Shown in pieces: positions 41,724-51,894 of a stretch of 64,000 nucleotides of DNA (within the stretch, counting starts at the first letter, position 1; each line of letters starts with the position of its first letter). The position numbers and the translations under genes are program-made. This DNA is from Linepithema humile (taxonomy: Eukaryota > Arthropoda > Insecta > Hymenoptera > Formicidae): positions 18,715,501-18,779,500 of the forward strand of contig NC_090134.1 in NCBI RefSeq assembly GCF_040581485.1, in the 5' to 3' direction. The notes below the pieces were generated by a model. The model saw only the letters and a program-made list of their open reading frames with translations, was not told the DNA's origin and did not search any database.

Positions 41724-42404
41724 ATTATAACAAAATATATTTATGAAACAGATTTTTAATAAATAGCACGTTAAACAAATATTGAAAGCGACATTTATCT
41801 ACAAGATAATCGTCGAAAATATAATTGATGGAAATTGATATTACACTTATTGAATCCTATATAGCGTGAATATCGTCACAGTATTAATTTATAATACATT
41901 TCCTCTGTGTAGTAGAGCTAGATATGTAATTCGAATCGATTCAGTCATTTTAACTTGTTGATTTTAAAGTAGGTATATTATATTCCTGAGAAACGCTTGA
42001 TAAAAACAATAACAAAATCGTGTCAATTACACCATTGAATGCGGTGACTGAACGGTTTTATGGAAATTGTATGTAACGAGCAACCATATTTTCTTGTAAC
42101 AGCTGTTGCACCGCAGAAGCGTGACTGATGTAGCACAAAACGTGAAACTCCACTAAATTATTACGACAGTTACCGATTTCGCGAGTTACGGTCGACAGTG
42201 GAAATAATTTCATTTTACGTCCAATATACATTTATAGTATTCAAGATGAATGCAAGCCATTGCGCATTCACAGGAAACATGTATCAGCGCAAAAAAAAAG
42301 TGATGTCTTAATAAACGCAGATTATACATCGCAGCTGAATAATATATAGTTACAATAACATGCGAAAATATATAAATGAAATGTAATATGTCTATTGAAA
42401 AAGT
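41724..42404. other. Intergenic stretch between convergent genes B and C
   Basis: AT-rich DNA between the 3' ends of B (plus) and C (minus). I see nothing else in it. Confidence 0.6.
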
Positions 42405-42410
42405 TTTATT
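42405..42410 (-). promoter_or_regulatory. Poly(A) signal of gene C
   Basis: AATAAA on the minus strand about 100 bases after the stop codon of gene C. Confidence 0.6.
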
Positions 42411-42508
42411 CTCTGCTCATTGACATGTACAACAATTAATGCAGCGTGATATTCAATGAACATAATTCAACAAGCAAAACTAGCGAGATAATAATTTTTA
42501 TATTTGTA

Positions 42509-43246
42509 TTAATGCCCCTTTTTGAATCCCCAATGTTTGTGATCCTCATGGCCGCCCTTTTTGCCATGATGATGATGATGGTGATGATGCTCATCGTGAC
42601 CGCCGTGGCCTTTATGGCCCTTGTGATCGTGATGATGGTGTCCTTTCTCATGGTGACCTTTCTTGCCATGATGACCCTCATGATGGTGGTGATCGTGATG
42701 TCCTTTCTTGAAGTGGCCTCCTTTTTTATGCCCGTGTTCGTGATGATGGCCTCCGTGTTCCTCATGATGACCGTGATCATGATGTTCGTCGAAAAATTCT
42801 TTATCCTTTTTGAATTCATCAAGCTTGTGGACCTCGTGATGCCCCTTCGTGTTGTGGCCTTTGCCAAAATGTCCCTTTTCGTGGAATTTGTGACCTTTCT
42901 CTCCTTTCTCGCCCTTGTGATGCTCGCTGTAGTAACCGTCATCGTGATGATGATGTTTTTTATGTCCTTCGTCCTCGTGATAATGTCCAGAATGGCCCTC
43001 CTTATCATGATGCCCTTTTTCTCCTTTGTCGTGATGATGCCCGGATTTATAGCCCTTGTCTCCCTTCCCGCCATGATGATGATGATGATCGGAATGGTGT
43101 TCTTCTCCATGGCCGCTTTCATGATGATGGTGGGTAGCGGCTACCTGCAAATCGTCGTAATGAGCTCTAGTGATCTCGCGTGCGGTGGTCACGCAGTGAG
43201 AGGCGATGCACGCTGCCAGCAGGCAGATCGCCGCCAATCTGCTCAT
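42509..43246 (-). CDS. Cluster gene C: secreted histidine-rich protein
   Basis: Single-exon, 245 residues, of which I count about 78 histidines. Signal peptide about 1-22, followed by REI, then the family motif DDLQVAAT (31-38). The rest is built from HHHH, HHEHGG, GEKGHK, KGHHDK and similar words. The core is the region 134-153 (GHHEVHKLDEFKKDKEFFDE), followed by EEHGGHHHEHGHKKGGHFKKGHH; the C-terminus is WGFKKGH. There is no cysteine after the signal peptide. Near-paralogue of gene E in the opposite orientation. The histidine spacing would allow zinc, copper or nickel binding and strong pH-dependent charge; no function is demonstrated. An insect domain of unknown function (possibly Pfam DUF4779) may cover these proteins, which I recall only loosely. 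Long open frames on the opposite strand are artefacts, because CAT and CAC codons read backwards as ATG and GTG. Confidence 0.88.
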   Translation of the reverse strand: MSRLAAICLLAACIASHCVTTAREITRAHYDDLQVAATHHHHESGHGEEHHSDHHHHHGGKGDKGYKSGHHHDKGEKGHHDKEGHSGHYHEDEGHKKHHHHDDGYYSEHHKGEKGEKGHKFHEKGHFGKGHNTKGHHEVHKLDEFKKDKEFFDEHHDHGHHEEHGGHHHEHGHKKGGHFKKGHHDHHHHEGHHGKKGHHEKGHHHHDHKGHKGHGGHDEHHHHHHHHGKKGGHEDHKHWGFKKGH

Positions 43247-43344
43247 CGTGCCGTGTTTATTCTCGTTCGATCCAATATCAACGAGAGGTGTTTGACTTCG
43301 CCGCTGTGATCGGTAGGTATGATTAAACCAGTCGCCTCGCTCGG

Positions 43345-43352
43345 ATTATATA
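43345..43352 (-). promoter_or_regulatory. TATA box of gene C
   Basis: TATATAAT on the minus strand, with an initiator-like TCATA about 32 bases downstream (near 43320). Confidence 0.65.
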
Positions 43353-44434
43353 TCGATCGCAGGATAATCGATATGAGGGTAGGCCAGGGTTCTTTCTTGG
43401 CTCGTTAGACCGTTGCGAAAGCAACGTCTCCTTAACCTGTTTAAATCGTAATGCGGATTTCAGTGAGTCCGCGACTGTCGCTCGGGCCATTATGTAATAA
43501 TTATTGAAATCGTTGGCCTGCTTGCCAAACTGCGTCCATAGAGTCTAAATAAGAGCGTTTTTGTCACCTCGTCGAACGGTAACACGCTGGTTTTCGACAG
43601 TTCTAATTTATTTCTATAACAGATGGAAATTTGTACGATTAATATATATGCATGGAGATAAATGCAGGGATGCACATCACTATTGAATGTTGGCGAATAG
43701 AACGATAAAAAGAATGCGTCGATTGATGCAGAAAATAAATTGGGCGGTAATGAATGAGAAGCGGTAAATTGTTCCGGTTTACTGTGCGTCTCGTTTCGTC
43801 GGTCGTCAACCGCTAAATTGGCGGACAGCTTCTATTTACTCCCTGATAAATCCTGGATCAACTTGACTGTTTTAGCTGCAAGATTAACTGACATTTTAGT
43901 TAAGTTTAGACTAACTCGATTTCTCCTTGCAGATTTTCTTTGTTTAATTTTGATAGAGCATAAGAAATAGCAAAAAATAACAGCATGAAATATTACACAT
44001 TATTCAGTAATATAATTTTGTTGCTGTATTAAAAAATTTATACAAAAATAAATTTTATTATGTAAAATATTTTTTTTTTTTTTTTTTTCAAAAATATATA
44101 CATATCATTCACATTATAATTTTTAAATGTTTTAATTAATATTTTACTTTTTTTTGAAAATTTGAAATATGCTTTAAATTATATATTACTCATAATTTGA
44201 TTCTGAACATATATTATATTTTTATACACATATTATACATGCTAGATTCTACTTAATATAGAAATTGATATTGGAAAAATAATATTGTTTTGCTCTGTTG
44301 AGTAATCTAAGATTGCTGTACAAGTGTACAGTGCAAACAAGCGTTTTACGAAATACGAGCCCTGTATGTATAGTGATTAAACAAGAGCGAAGGAACGAAA
44401 GTGGTTACGTGCAAAGCGTTGGCGGAGCCGCAGG
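43353..44434. promoter_or_regulatory. Divergent region between genes C and D
   Basis: About 1.1 kb between the TATA boxes of C (minus) and D (plus). It holds a T run near 44070-44088 and a small inverted repeat (CTGTACAAGTGTACAG, about 44317-44332) about 100 bases upstream of the TATA box of D. No coding region is seen. Confidence 0.5.
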
Positions 44435-44442
44435 TATATAAG
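44435..44442 (+). promoter_or_regulatory. TATA box of gene D
   Basis: TATATAAG with a textbook TCAGT initiator at 44464-44468, 31 bases downstream. The ATG at 44457 lies before this cap site, so translation must begin later, at 44502. Confidence 0.85.
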
Positions 44443-44501
44443 CTGTGCTTTAAAGATTGTTGGTCAGTCAATTGCACTCGTTGGTCCTACAGAGTGCCAA
44501 T

Positions 44502-45275
44502 ATGGCTAAATACGTAGGTCCATGCTTGCTCCTAGGAATGGCCGTGGTATGCACGGTCATCGCCGTATCGTCGGCACGCGATGTCCGAAGTACGATGGGA
44601 GATCTGGAAATGGCCGGTACCCATCACCATCATGGTCATCATCATGAACATGGTGGTGGTCACGAACATCATTCTCATCATCATGGAGAACACGGTGAAG
44701 AGGGCCATAAAGGACACAAGGGCCATCATCATCACGAAGAAGGTGAACATGGCCACCATGGCAAGGAACATCACGAAGGCCATCATCACGAGCACGGCGG
44801 CCACAAGAAAGGTCATCACGACGAGCATGACGAGCACGGTAGCCATCACGAACACGGACACGGCCATAAAGAGTCGAAATTCGGCCATGGAAAGGGTCAT
44901 AAGAAGGGCGAGAAGACTCATGGTTACCATCACAAATCTCATAAAGACGAATTTCACAAGGAGCACAAGTTCTATGATGATCATCACAAAGGCGGTCACC
45001 ATGAGAAGCATGGTGATCATCACGAGCATCACCATGGCAAGGAAGGCCACCACAAGAAGGGCGGACATCATCACTCCGGCCATCATGAGGATCATCATGG
45101 AAAGAAAGGTCACCATGATAAAGGACATTACGATGAAGATCATCATGGCCACCATGGAAAACATGGTCACGAAGAGCACCACCATCATCACGAAGATTAT
45201 GGAAAGAAGCACGAACATCACGGTGGCAAAAAGCATGGATGGCACCACGGCGGTCATCACGGCCATCATCATTAA
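44502..45275 (+). CDS. Cluster gene D: secreted histidine-rich protein
   Basis: Single-exon, 257 residues. Signal peptide about 1-25 (ending VSSA, then RDV), family motif GDLEMAGT (33-40), then His/Gly/Glu/Lys-rich sequence. The core is 141-160 (GYHHKSHKDEFHKEHKFYDD), followed by HHKGGHHEKHGDHHEHHH, HHKKGGHHHSGHHEDHHGKK and an unusual C-terminus made almost only of His and Gly in place of the KKGH tail of C, E and F. The histidine run begins right after the DLEMAGT motif. No cysteine follows the signal peptide. Closest to gene F by the core (KSHKDEFHKEHKFYDD against KFHKDEYHKEHKFYDD). Secreted, probably metal-binding or structural; this is inference. Start chosen from the promoter (see the TATA entry). 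Confidence 0.88.
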   Translation: MAKYVGPCLLLGMAVVCTVIAVSSARDVRSTMGDLEMAGTHHHHGHHHEHGGGHEHHSHHHGEHGEEGHKGHKGHHHHEEGEHGHHGKEHHEGHHHEHGGHKKGHHDEHDEHGSHHEHGHGHKESKFGHGKGHKKGEKTHGYHHKSHKDEFHKEHKFYDDHHKGGHHEKHGDHHEHHHGKEGHHKKGGHHHSGHHEDHHGKKGHHDKGHYDEDHHGHHGKHGHEEHHHHHEDYGKKHEHHGGKKHGWHHGGHHGHHH

Positions 45276-45403
45276 TCATGCGAAATTTGTCAATTTAGCG
45301 CAACACAAACAGAATGAATTGTTAAGCCGTTTGTTCCTCGTTTTTTCGTTGATTATTTTTAGAGTGGCGAATAATAATGGGTTTACCATTTCGTTATTGA
45401 GAA

Positions 45404-45611
45404 ATTAAAATGTCTATACCGAATATACATAGCATTCAGAACTTATTATTTTCCCTAATAACTCTCCTATATATCTGTAGCATAATGATCTTACGATGTC
45501 TCATTGACATATCAAAATTTTTTATATTAACATATTAAGTGCATACTAAGTACATATCTCTCTATGTACATTTTAAATACAAATTAATAACATTTATATT
45601 TACATAATAAA
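45404..45611 (+). promoter_or_regulatory. Poly(A) signal candidates of gene D
   Basis: ATTAAA at 45404-45409 and AATAAA at 45606-45611, about 130 and 330 bases after the stop codon of gene D. Either could be used. Confidence 0.4.
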
Positions 45612-45624
45612 CTTTATATTGAAA

Positions 45625-45700
45625 TTTTTATATTGAAATATTTTGAATTTTATTTTTATATTGAAATATTTTAAATTTTATTTTTATATTGAAATATTTT
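45625..45700. repeat. 28-bp tandem repeat, nearly three copies
   Basis: The unit TTTTTATATTGAAATATTTT plus GAATTTTA is present at 45625-45652, 45653-45680 and partly at 45681-45700, with one or two changes, preceded by a half copy. Confidence 0.8.
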
Positions 45701-46575
45701 GTACAAAAGTTTTGCAATATTGCCATGAAATACAGATATATTTTTCATGTACAAGTAAAATGAGCATGAATCATATATAATTATTTAGACAATTCATGTT
45801 TTTCATAATAAATTCTTTATAAAAATTGTTTGAATGTAAAATTTTTAGATATGTGTTTATTATTCACATAAAATGTACTATTAATATTTTATATATTAAT
45901 ATTTTTAAATCTATAGATTACATGTTATTTAAAAAAAATATATATAAAAAAGTAAGCGAACAAGACGAATATATAAATTGATAATTATATATTCAATTTT
46001 TAATTATGGGATTTATGAGAGAAGAAACTTTTTTAATCTATTTAATTTTTTTAAATTTAGTTATGTATATGAATATATATAATATATATAATATTTTTAC
46101 AAAGTTTAAATGTGTGTGAAATTAATATTTTAAGGTTTAATCAAATATTAAATATAATGCTACATTTTTTTAAATTTTTAAAAAAGTATACGTATGTGTT
46201 TCGTTGAATATAGAGAATACTGACAAACAATGTATGATTTTGAATCAGATTGTAAAAACAATAAATCTATCGTAACTATTTTAATAGGGATGTTTTTTTT
46301 AACTTTTTTTATTTGGTTTAAATTTATACAATATTGACAGTGTAACTTTCTATTAGGTTCAGTGAACTATCGGGTATCGATAAAGAAAGTTTAATCAGCG
46401 TCAGGTAATTTTATTTATATAACTGTAAACAAAAATAGTGGATTACAAAATATTGTGGAACAGACTCTGTCTTTATTGCAATGGGGGAAATGAAACGGAA
46501 CTCCCCCGCCGTATTTTCTTTATATAAATATATAGTTCTTATAACTCTTGATGGCTCGCTGCACCAGAATTGCAA
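45701..46575. other. AT-rich intergenic stretch between D and E
   Basis: Almost pure A/T DNA with several T runs. It includes a TATATAAATA word at 46521-46530 that is an alternative promoter element for gene E. No gene is seen. Confidence 0.55.
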
Positions 46576-46583
46576 TATAAATA
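46576..46583 (+). promoter_or_regulatory. TATA box of gene E (candidate)
   Basis: TATAAATA, about 36 bases upstream of an ATACAG word that could be the initiator. A second TATA-like word lies at 46521. Less clear than in the sister genes. Confidence 0.45.
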
Positions 46584-46697
46584 ACATCATTTCGTTGATC
46601 TGTAACATGATACAGCTTGCGCTGTTAGAAGACACTTAGATTGTATCGTTACCGAAATAAACAAAATACGGTGAATATTAAAACAATTTTTTCTATT

Positions 46698-47453
46698 ATG
46701 TCCACCATACGTGGTGCATTGCCGTTGGTGGCCATTTTTGCGGCGATGTATATCGCCACATATTGCGTTACCACCGCGCGTGAAATTACCAAAGATCGTT
46801 ACGACGATCTGCAGGTAGCCGCCAGCCATCATCACGGTCACGAGAGTGGCGGCGGAGAGGAGCATCATTCCCATCATCATCATGAACATGGCGGGAAGGG
46901 TCATAAAGGTTACAAGCATGACGATCATCACGGCAAAGGCGAAAAAGGACATCATCACAAGGAGCATCATCATGGCCATCACGATGAGCACGGGGGACAC
47001 AAAAAGCATCATCATCACGACGATGGCCACCATCATGAACATCATCATGGCGAAAAGGGAGAGAAGGGTCACAAGTTTCACGAGAAAGGACACTATGGCA
47101 AAGGCCACAGCACTCACGGTCACCACGAGGTGAAGAAGCACGACGAATACAAGAAGGATAAAGAGTTCTTCGACGAGCACCATGATCACGGTCATCACGA
47201 CGAGCACGGCGGCCATCATCACGAGCACGGTCACAAAAAGGGAGGTCACTTTAAGAAAGGCCATCACGATCATCACCATCACGAAGGTCATCATGGTAAG
47301 AAGGGTCACCACGAGAAGGGTCACCATCACCATGATCACAAGGGTCATAAGGGGCACCATGATCATCACGAGCACCACCATCACCATCACGATCATGGCA
47401 AGAAGGGCGGTCACGAGGATCACAAGGAATGGGGATTCAAAAAGGGACATTAA
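46698..47453 (+). CDS. Cluster gene E: secreted histidine-rich protein
   Basis: Single-exon, 251 residues. Signal peptide about 1-27 (ALPLVAIFAAMYIATYCVTTA), then REI and the family motif YDDLQVAAS (35-43). The body is built from HHHEHGGKG, GEKGHHHKEH and HHHGEKGEKGHKFHEKGHYG words. The core is 141-160 (GHHEVKKHDEYKKDKEFFDE), followed by DEHGGHHHEHGHKKGGHFKKGHH and the C-terminus WGFKKGH. It matches gene C almost word for word through the core and tail, so the two are recent duplicates in opposite orientation. Start: ATG at 46698 is the first ATG giving a signal peptide; the frame stays open upstream only from a TTG codon. No cysteine after the signal peptide. Proposed as a secreted metal-binding or structural protein, by inference only. 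Confidence 0.88.
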   Translation: MSTIRGALPLVAIFAAMYIATYCVTTAREITKDRYDDLQVAASHHHGHESGGGEEHHSHHHHEHGGKGHKGYKHDDHHGKGEKGHHHKEHHHGHHDEHGGHKKHHHHDDGHHHEHHHGEKGEKGHKFHEKGHYGKGHSTHGHHEVKKHDEYKKDKEFFDEHHDHGHHDEHGGHHHEHGHKKGGHFKKGHHDHHHHEGHHGKKGHHEKGHHHHDHKGHKGHHDHHEHHHHHHDHGKKGGHEDHKEWGFKKGH

Positions 47454-47594
47454 GATTTCTCGTTGCTCGGGAGATACCACCAGCTGCTTTTAAATATTGA
47501 ATTCTATCCACTTCCGTATCGTTTCTTACACAGTATAACTCAAGAATATATATATTCTATGTCTATTAATTGTTAATCATGCATATATTGTTGA

Positions 47595-47600
47595 AATAAA
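47595..47600 (+). promoter_or_regulatory. Poly(A) signal of gene E
   Basis: AATAAA about 140 bases after the stop codon of gene E. Confidence 0.6.
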
Positions 47601-50600
47601 ATAATGTATTTAACATGCTTGTTTGCGCTGTGCGCAATTCGCGCAGTACGTATCAAAGAATCTTTGTTTTTAACTTTGTTTTTAACTTGTTATATTGTTT
47701 TAAAAGCGTGGAGGATTTTCTTAAAAATTATCAATGTTGATAAAAACATTTGACATTGCACTCATCATGATGTACGTGACGTATTTAGAGCTTATTATAT
47801 TTGAGGGGAAGGAACCTATATAATATTTCATCTTTCTCCACATAAATTATTAATTTTTCAGATGTTAGAATCTGTACTTCCTTCACAATTTATACAGTTA
47901 TACACTCATTATTGAACAAGTGCAAATTACAAACTTTATATATTACTAGCATGCCTGCGAACGTTCGCTCTGTTAATAAAAATTCCTATATTGCAGCTAT
48001 TTATTAAATTCCGATATTAATAAGCAGCATTAAATCCGCATTGGTTATAACGCATTATCGGGCAGCGGTAAATACAGCGTATCCTCGCGGTATTAATATT
48101 TAGTTCAATGAACTCTTTCGGAGAATACACTGCAGTTCATCTATTACGCTTATTATCTTATCAATGTAAGTTGATTAAACAGGAACAGTAATTATTATAC
48201 ACGTTTAAATTATTCAGGATATGCAAGAAACATTCTGTAATTTTCAATTAATATTCACCGTTCATTAGCGCATTTTCAATCTGCTTTACATGGCTGCGAT
48301 ATTGGACTGCGACTACTTTTTGCCGTCTTGTGTGTGAGTCGTTCGTTGTAAAAACAGGCGTGGCAAAAACACGCGGCGCCTACTATCGTATTCATCGCGC
48401 CACGGATTTGATTAACGATCCCACCCTGTAGCAAATGAGATCGCCATTTCCATGGCGTTCGTCCGAATTGAATTCCGGTACTCCGGACACGGATTAACGG
48501 GGGCTTTATGCACTTCTTTACTGCCATGTACGATGTAGCGAGCGTTCAGGGTCGCGCGAGCCCATTCTCCGCCGGAGATTGCATGCGCGCGGCAGCGAAC
48601 CTACTTGAAATGCTCCGCCATGTGACAATTCCGGCGGCCGTCGAAAGGGTCCGCTATTGTTTCGGCTTGTAATGTACGTGTGGGTGGTTTAATTAATGTA
48701 ATTGAAGTGGCTGCTGTGTATGCGAAAAAAAGGGAAAGGACGAATGCGCTTGAAGAAGTACGCGGTGTTCTGCGCTGTGATTCCGCGTGCTTTCATGAAG
48801 CTAGAATAATCGCGCTATTCGGCCAAATTAATGAGGATTCAGAAACACGTGACATTTGCGTAGCATTTCCGCAGGTTGCTCCCAGACTAGAGACAAAAAA
48901 ATTTATTTCTTTTAATCGCTTTTTGCACGAGATAAAGGACATTTACATTAGTATATTGCATTTTTTTAAAATCGTGTGTTAAAAGAACACATAATAAAGG
49001 CAAATTATTTCTTATGGATAGATAAGTAAACAAGAATTATCTAACATAATGTTGCCGAAAACTAGCTAAATAAGCTCTACCTTGAACTCGAGGTACCTTT
49101 GATAAAATTTTCACGAAGCTGAAGCAGCCCCTCGAATAATAAATGACTCGCGCGCTACAGACGTATACTGAAAATTGCATCATGAGGCCGCGCAAGAAAT
49201 CCTTTGACGACGTAAGCTGCTAGATTAAATATTTGGATTAAGCTCATCTTGTTGGCGTACTCATTGTATCGCGCTAAAAACCGAGATAATCAAATATGCT
49301 CATAATCAAAGCTTTACTCCATCAGTGGCACGTGAACTAATCTTCTTAACGTGAAATGTTAATTAGAGGCAAAAATTGAAAAAAAAATCAGGAATTGCTG
49401 AAAAGTTTTGTTTATCTTTATTCACCAACTTTGGTCAGACTAATTAATTTTTCCTCAAAGATATGTTTATATTTAGTAAAAGTAGTTATGTATATTTATG
49501 CGAAAATTTATCTTTCGTTATTAATTGACAAATTTTTAAAATATGCATTTTCGCACATAACGAAGATTGATTCGTACAGTATGTATTTCTAAAATCTTCA
49601 TTCATTAATCGATGAATAATGAGCGCTGGTTATGTATGTATGTATGCATATTGCAGAAGGCATTAGCGATTTACATTAAATGGACATATGTTTTCGACGG
49701 TTTGCACCGGCTGGCCAGATCGTCATAATGCGGGCATAATGGTGGAAGTAAAAATTACGAGAGATCGGGAAAACGAAATAATTGTCCAGATAAATCTATA
49801 GAGTTATTTGTGTAGAAAAAATGTTAACAACATATGATTTTCTACAAAAACATTGGATTTAAAAATAGAATATTTTGAACCGGCATGAAGGAAAGAATAA
49901 CGATACGAAAAACGTGTAATGTGGAGCATGTTATTTTCGAATTGTATTAAATTCCGGATAACATGACTCGGTTTTGTTTTTAAATATGAAATAATATATA
50001 TTGTATCATATTATAAAAGTATATTTGCATTTTGATGTTTTACAGTGGATAAATGTAGTATCACGTTGCACGCTATCACTATAACGCTGCAGCGTGTGTA
50101 CGCAGTATTTACCTACAAATTTAACGGTGTCAATTCGCAACGCGCGTTCCCGCGGAGCGGCACATTAATATCCGGTAATCAATTCAATCAGCTGGCCAAT
50201 CGATTAACCTCAATTATTGGCGCATTAATGACCTATGCTATATGTGACATTAAAATTCATGTTGCGTCGGAATTGCTAGTACATTATTCTTGCCCGATAA
50301 TGGAGGTACGCTGCTGAAAAATACTTTCATTATAAATTGTTTTGCGCGCGCTTAAACCAACGGAACTGTCGTTTTATGTTTGTTCCGTAAAAAATGGCAT
50401 TGATATAAAACATAACGTACCGGAAATAAATCGATTTAATCGACTCTATTTTTTAGCCGAATTGATGATAATGACATCTGACATTAATAATGATGCCATT
50501 TTATAATTGTCAACGAGTAAAGTCCACAATTGCATGATGTAGGAACAATACCATATTTGTTTTTGCGCTTGATCTCTATCGATAAACGGAGGCACAAAGC

Positions 50601-50986
50601 GAGGAAATGACGAAATTACTTTAGTTTGCCGATGGGAAGTGGTAAAAGGCCGGCAAGAAAAACGGCAGCAATAAATCGCGAGGAATCGATAAGGCGTAAT
50701 ATCACGTTGCCGTCTTGACTGTAATGTAGCTGCTGGGACAAATATGAGCTGGGGAGAAACTTATTTGCCCCATTAAGACCGCGTGGAGGGGAAAGAAAAG
50801 CCAGCCGGGCCGAACAATTTTTTCTGCGCGCGTGGCAGCGTTCGCACGTTTGTACTATATAAAGAACGGTACAAAATGTATACGACCACGCGACGTCGTC
50901 GCGTGATTTTGTCTGGAGCAGGTACATGAGCCGTAACTGTAGAACGAGCGATCGCTTTTTCATGTATTATACTTGAGCGTACAGCC
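47601..50986. other. Intergenic stretch between convergent genes E and F
   Basis: 3.4 kb without a supported gene. A GC-richer patch near 48280-48680 carries unrecognised open frames on both strands. No convincing AATAAA for gene F was found below 50987. Confidence 0.5.
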
Positions 50987-51832
50987 CTAATGTCCCTTCT
51001 TATAACCGTACTTCTTTCCGGAATGATGATCGCCTTTCTTGCCGTGTGAGTCGTGATGGGAATGGTGCTCCTCGTGTCCGTGCTTGCCGTGGTGGCCCTT
51101 GTGCTCCTCGTCGTGATGACCTTTGTCGTGGTGGCCCTTCTTACCGTGATGATCCTCATGATAACCGGAATGATGATGACCGCCCTTCTTATGATGACCT
51201 TCCTTCTTCTCGTGATGACCGTGGAAGTCACCGTGCTTCTCATGGTGCCCGCCCTTATGATAATCGTCGTAGAACTTGTGTTCTTTATGATATTCATCCT
51301 TGTGAAATTTGTTGTGATAGCCCTTGGTCTTGTGGCCCTTCTTGTGCCCCTTTTTCTCACCAAACTTACCGCCCTTGTGACCCTTTTCGCCCTCGTGATG
51401 CTCGCCATATTTCTCATGCTCGTCATGATGGCCCTTCTTCTTGCCGCCATGGTGCTCGTGATGACCGGAATGATGCTCTTCATCGTGCTTACTGCTATCG
51501 CCTTTGTCGTGATGATGGTGGCTCTTGTATCCTTTCTCGCCCTTCCCGCCGTGATCCTCGTAATGGTGAGACTCGTGTTTGTGACCGCCACCGGACTCGT
51601 GGTGATGACCCTTATGCCCGGTCGCTGCCGTCTCCAGGTCGACATCGTCCGTCTCTGCGATCGTCGGCGACGCCACGGTGGGTTCTAAATGATGGTCATC
51701 GCTCGTACCTCGCACATCGCGCCGGCTGACACGCGATTCCGCACTGATCAGCTCCCGGGCGTGACACGTCGTGCGCAATGTGAGCGAACATATTGCAATG
51801 AATGGCAGAAATAGCATCGCACCTCGCACCAT
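50987..51832 (-). CDS. Cluster gene F: secreted histidine-rich protein
   Basis: Single-exon, 281 residues. Signal peptide about 1-25 (AMLFLPFIAICSLTLRTTCHA, then REL), followed by a longer non-repetitive linker than its sisters (26-64), which includes SRVSRRDVRG, a possible dibasic processing site. Family motif VDLETAAT (64-71), then His/Gly/Lys/Glu-rich sequence. The core is 171-190 (GYHNKFHKDEYHKEHKFYDD), followed by YHKGGHHEKHGDFHGHHEKK and HHKKGGHHHSGYHEDHHGKK; the C-terminus is YGYKKGH. Closest to gene D. Start: the open frame runs 270 bases further upstream, but a TATTTAAG box at 51894-51887 and a TCAGT initiator at 51862-51858 place the cap site about 28 bases before this ATG. Secreted, role unknown; metal binding or matrix function is inference. 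Confidence 0.87.
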   Translation of the reverse strand: MVRGAMLFLPFIAICSLTLRTTCHARELISAESRVSRRDVRGTSDDHHLEPTVASPTIAETDDVDLETAATGHKGHHHESGGGHKHESHHYEDHGGKGEKGYKSHHHHDKGDSSKHDEEHHSGHHEHHGGKKKGHHDEHEKYGEHHEGEKGHKGGKFGEKKGHKKGHKTKGYHNKFHKDEYHKEHKFYDDYHKGGHHEKHGDFHGHHEKKEGHHKKGGHHHSGYHEDHHGKKGHHDKGHHDEEHKGHHGKHGHEEHHSHHDSHGKKGDHHSGKKYGYKKGH

Positions 51833-51886
51833 CTCGATCGCACCTGGTTTCGATCGGACTGATGGCCTACGTAACAACGGTTGACA

Positions 51887-51894
51887 CTTAAATA
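51887..51894 (-). promoter_or_regulatory. TATA-like box of gene F
   Basis: TATTTAAG on the minus strand with a TCAGT initiator (51862-51858) 34 bases downstream. Decides the start of gene F. Confidence 0.7.

Noticed and set aside
44457..44501. Upstream ATG extending gene D by 15 codons
   Set aside because: It lies before the predicted cap site (TATA 44435, initiator 44464) and would bury the signal peptide.
42436..47480. Long antisense open frames (about 210-300 codons, Met/Val/hydrophobic-rich) opposite genes C, D, E and, at 51046-51729, F
   Set aside because: They arise because CAT and CAC histidine codons read backwards as ATG and GTG and the repeats lack stops in several frames. They have no promoter and no signal or domain of their own.
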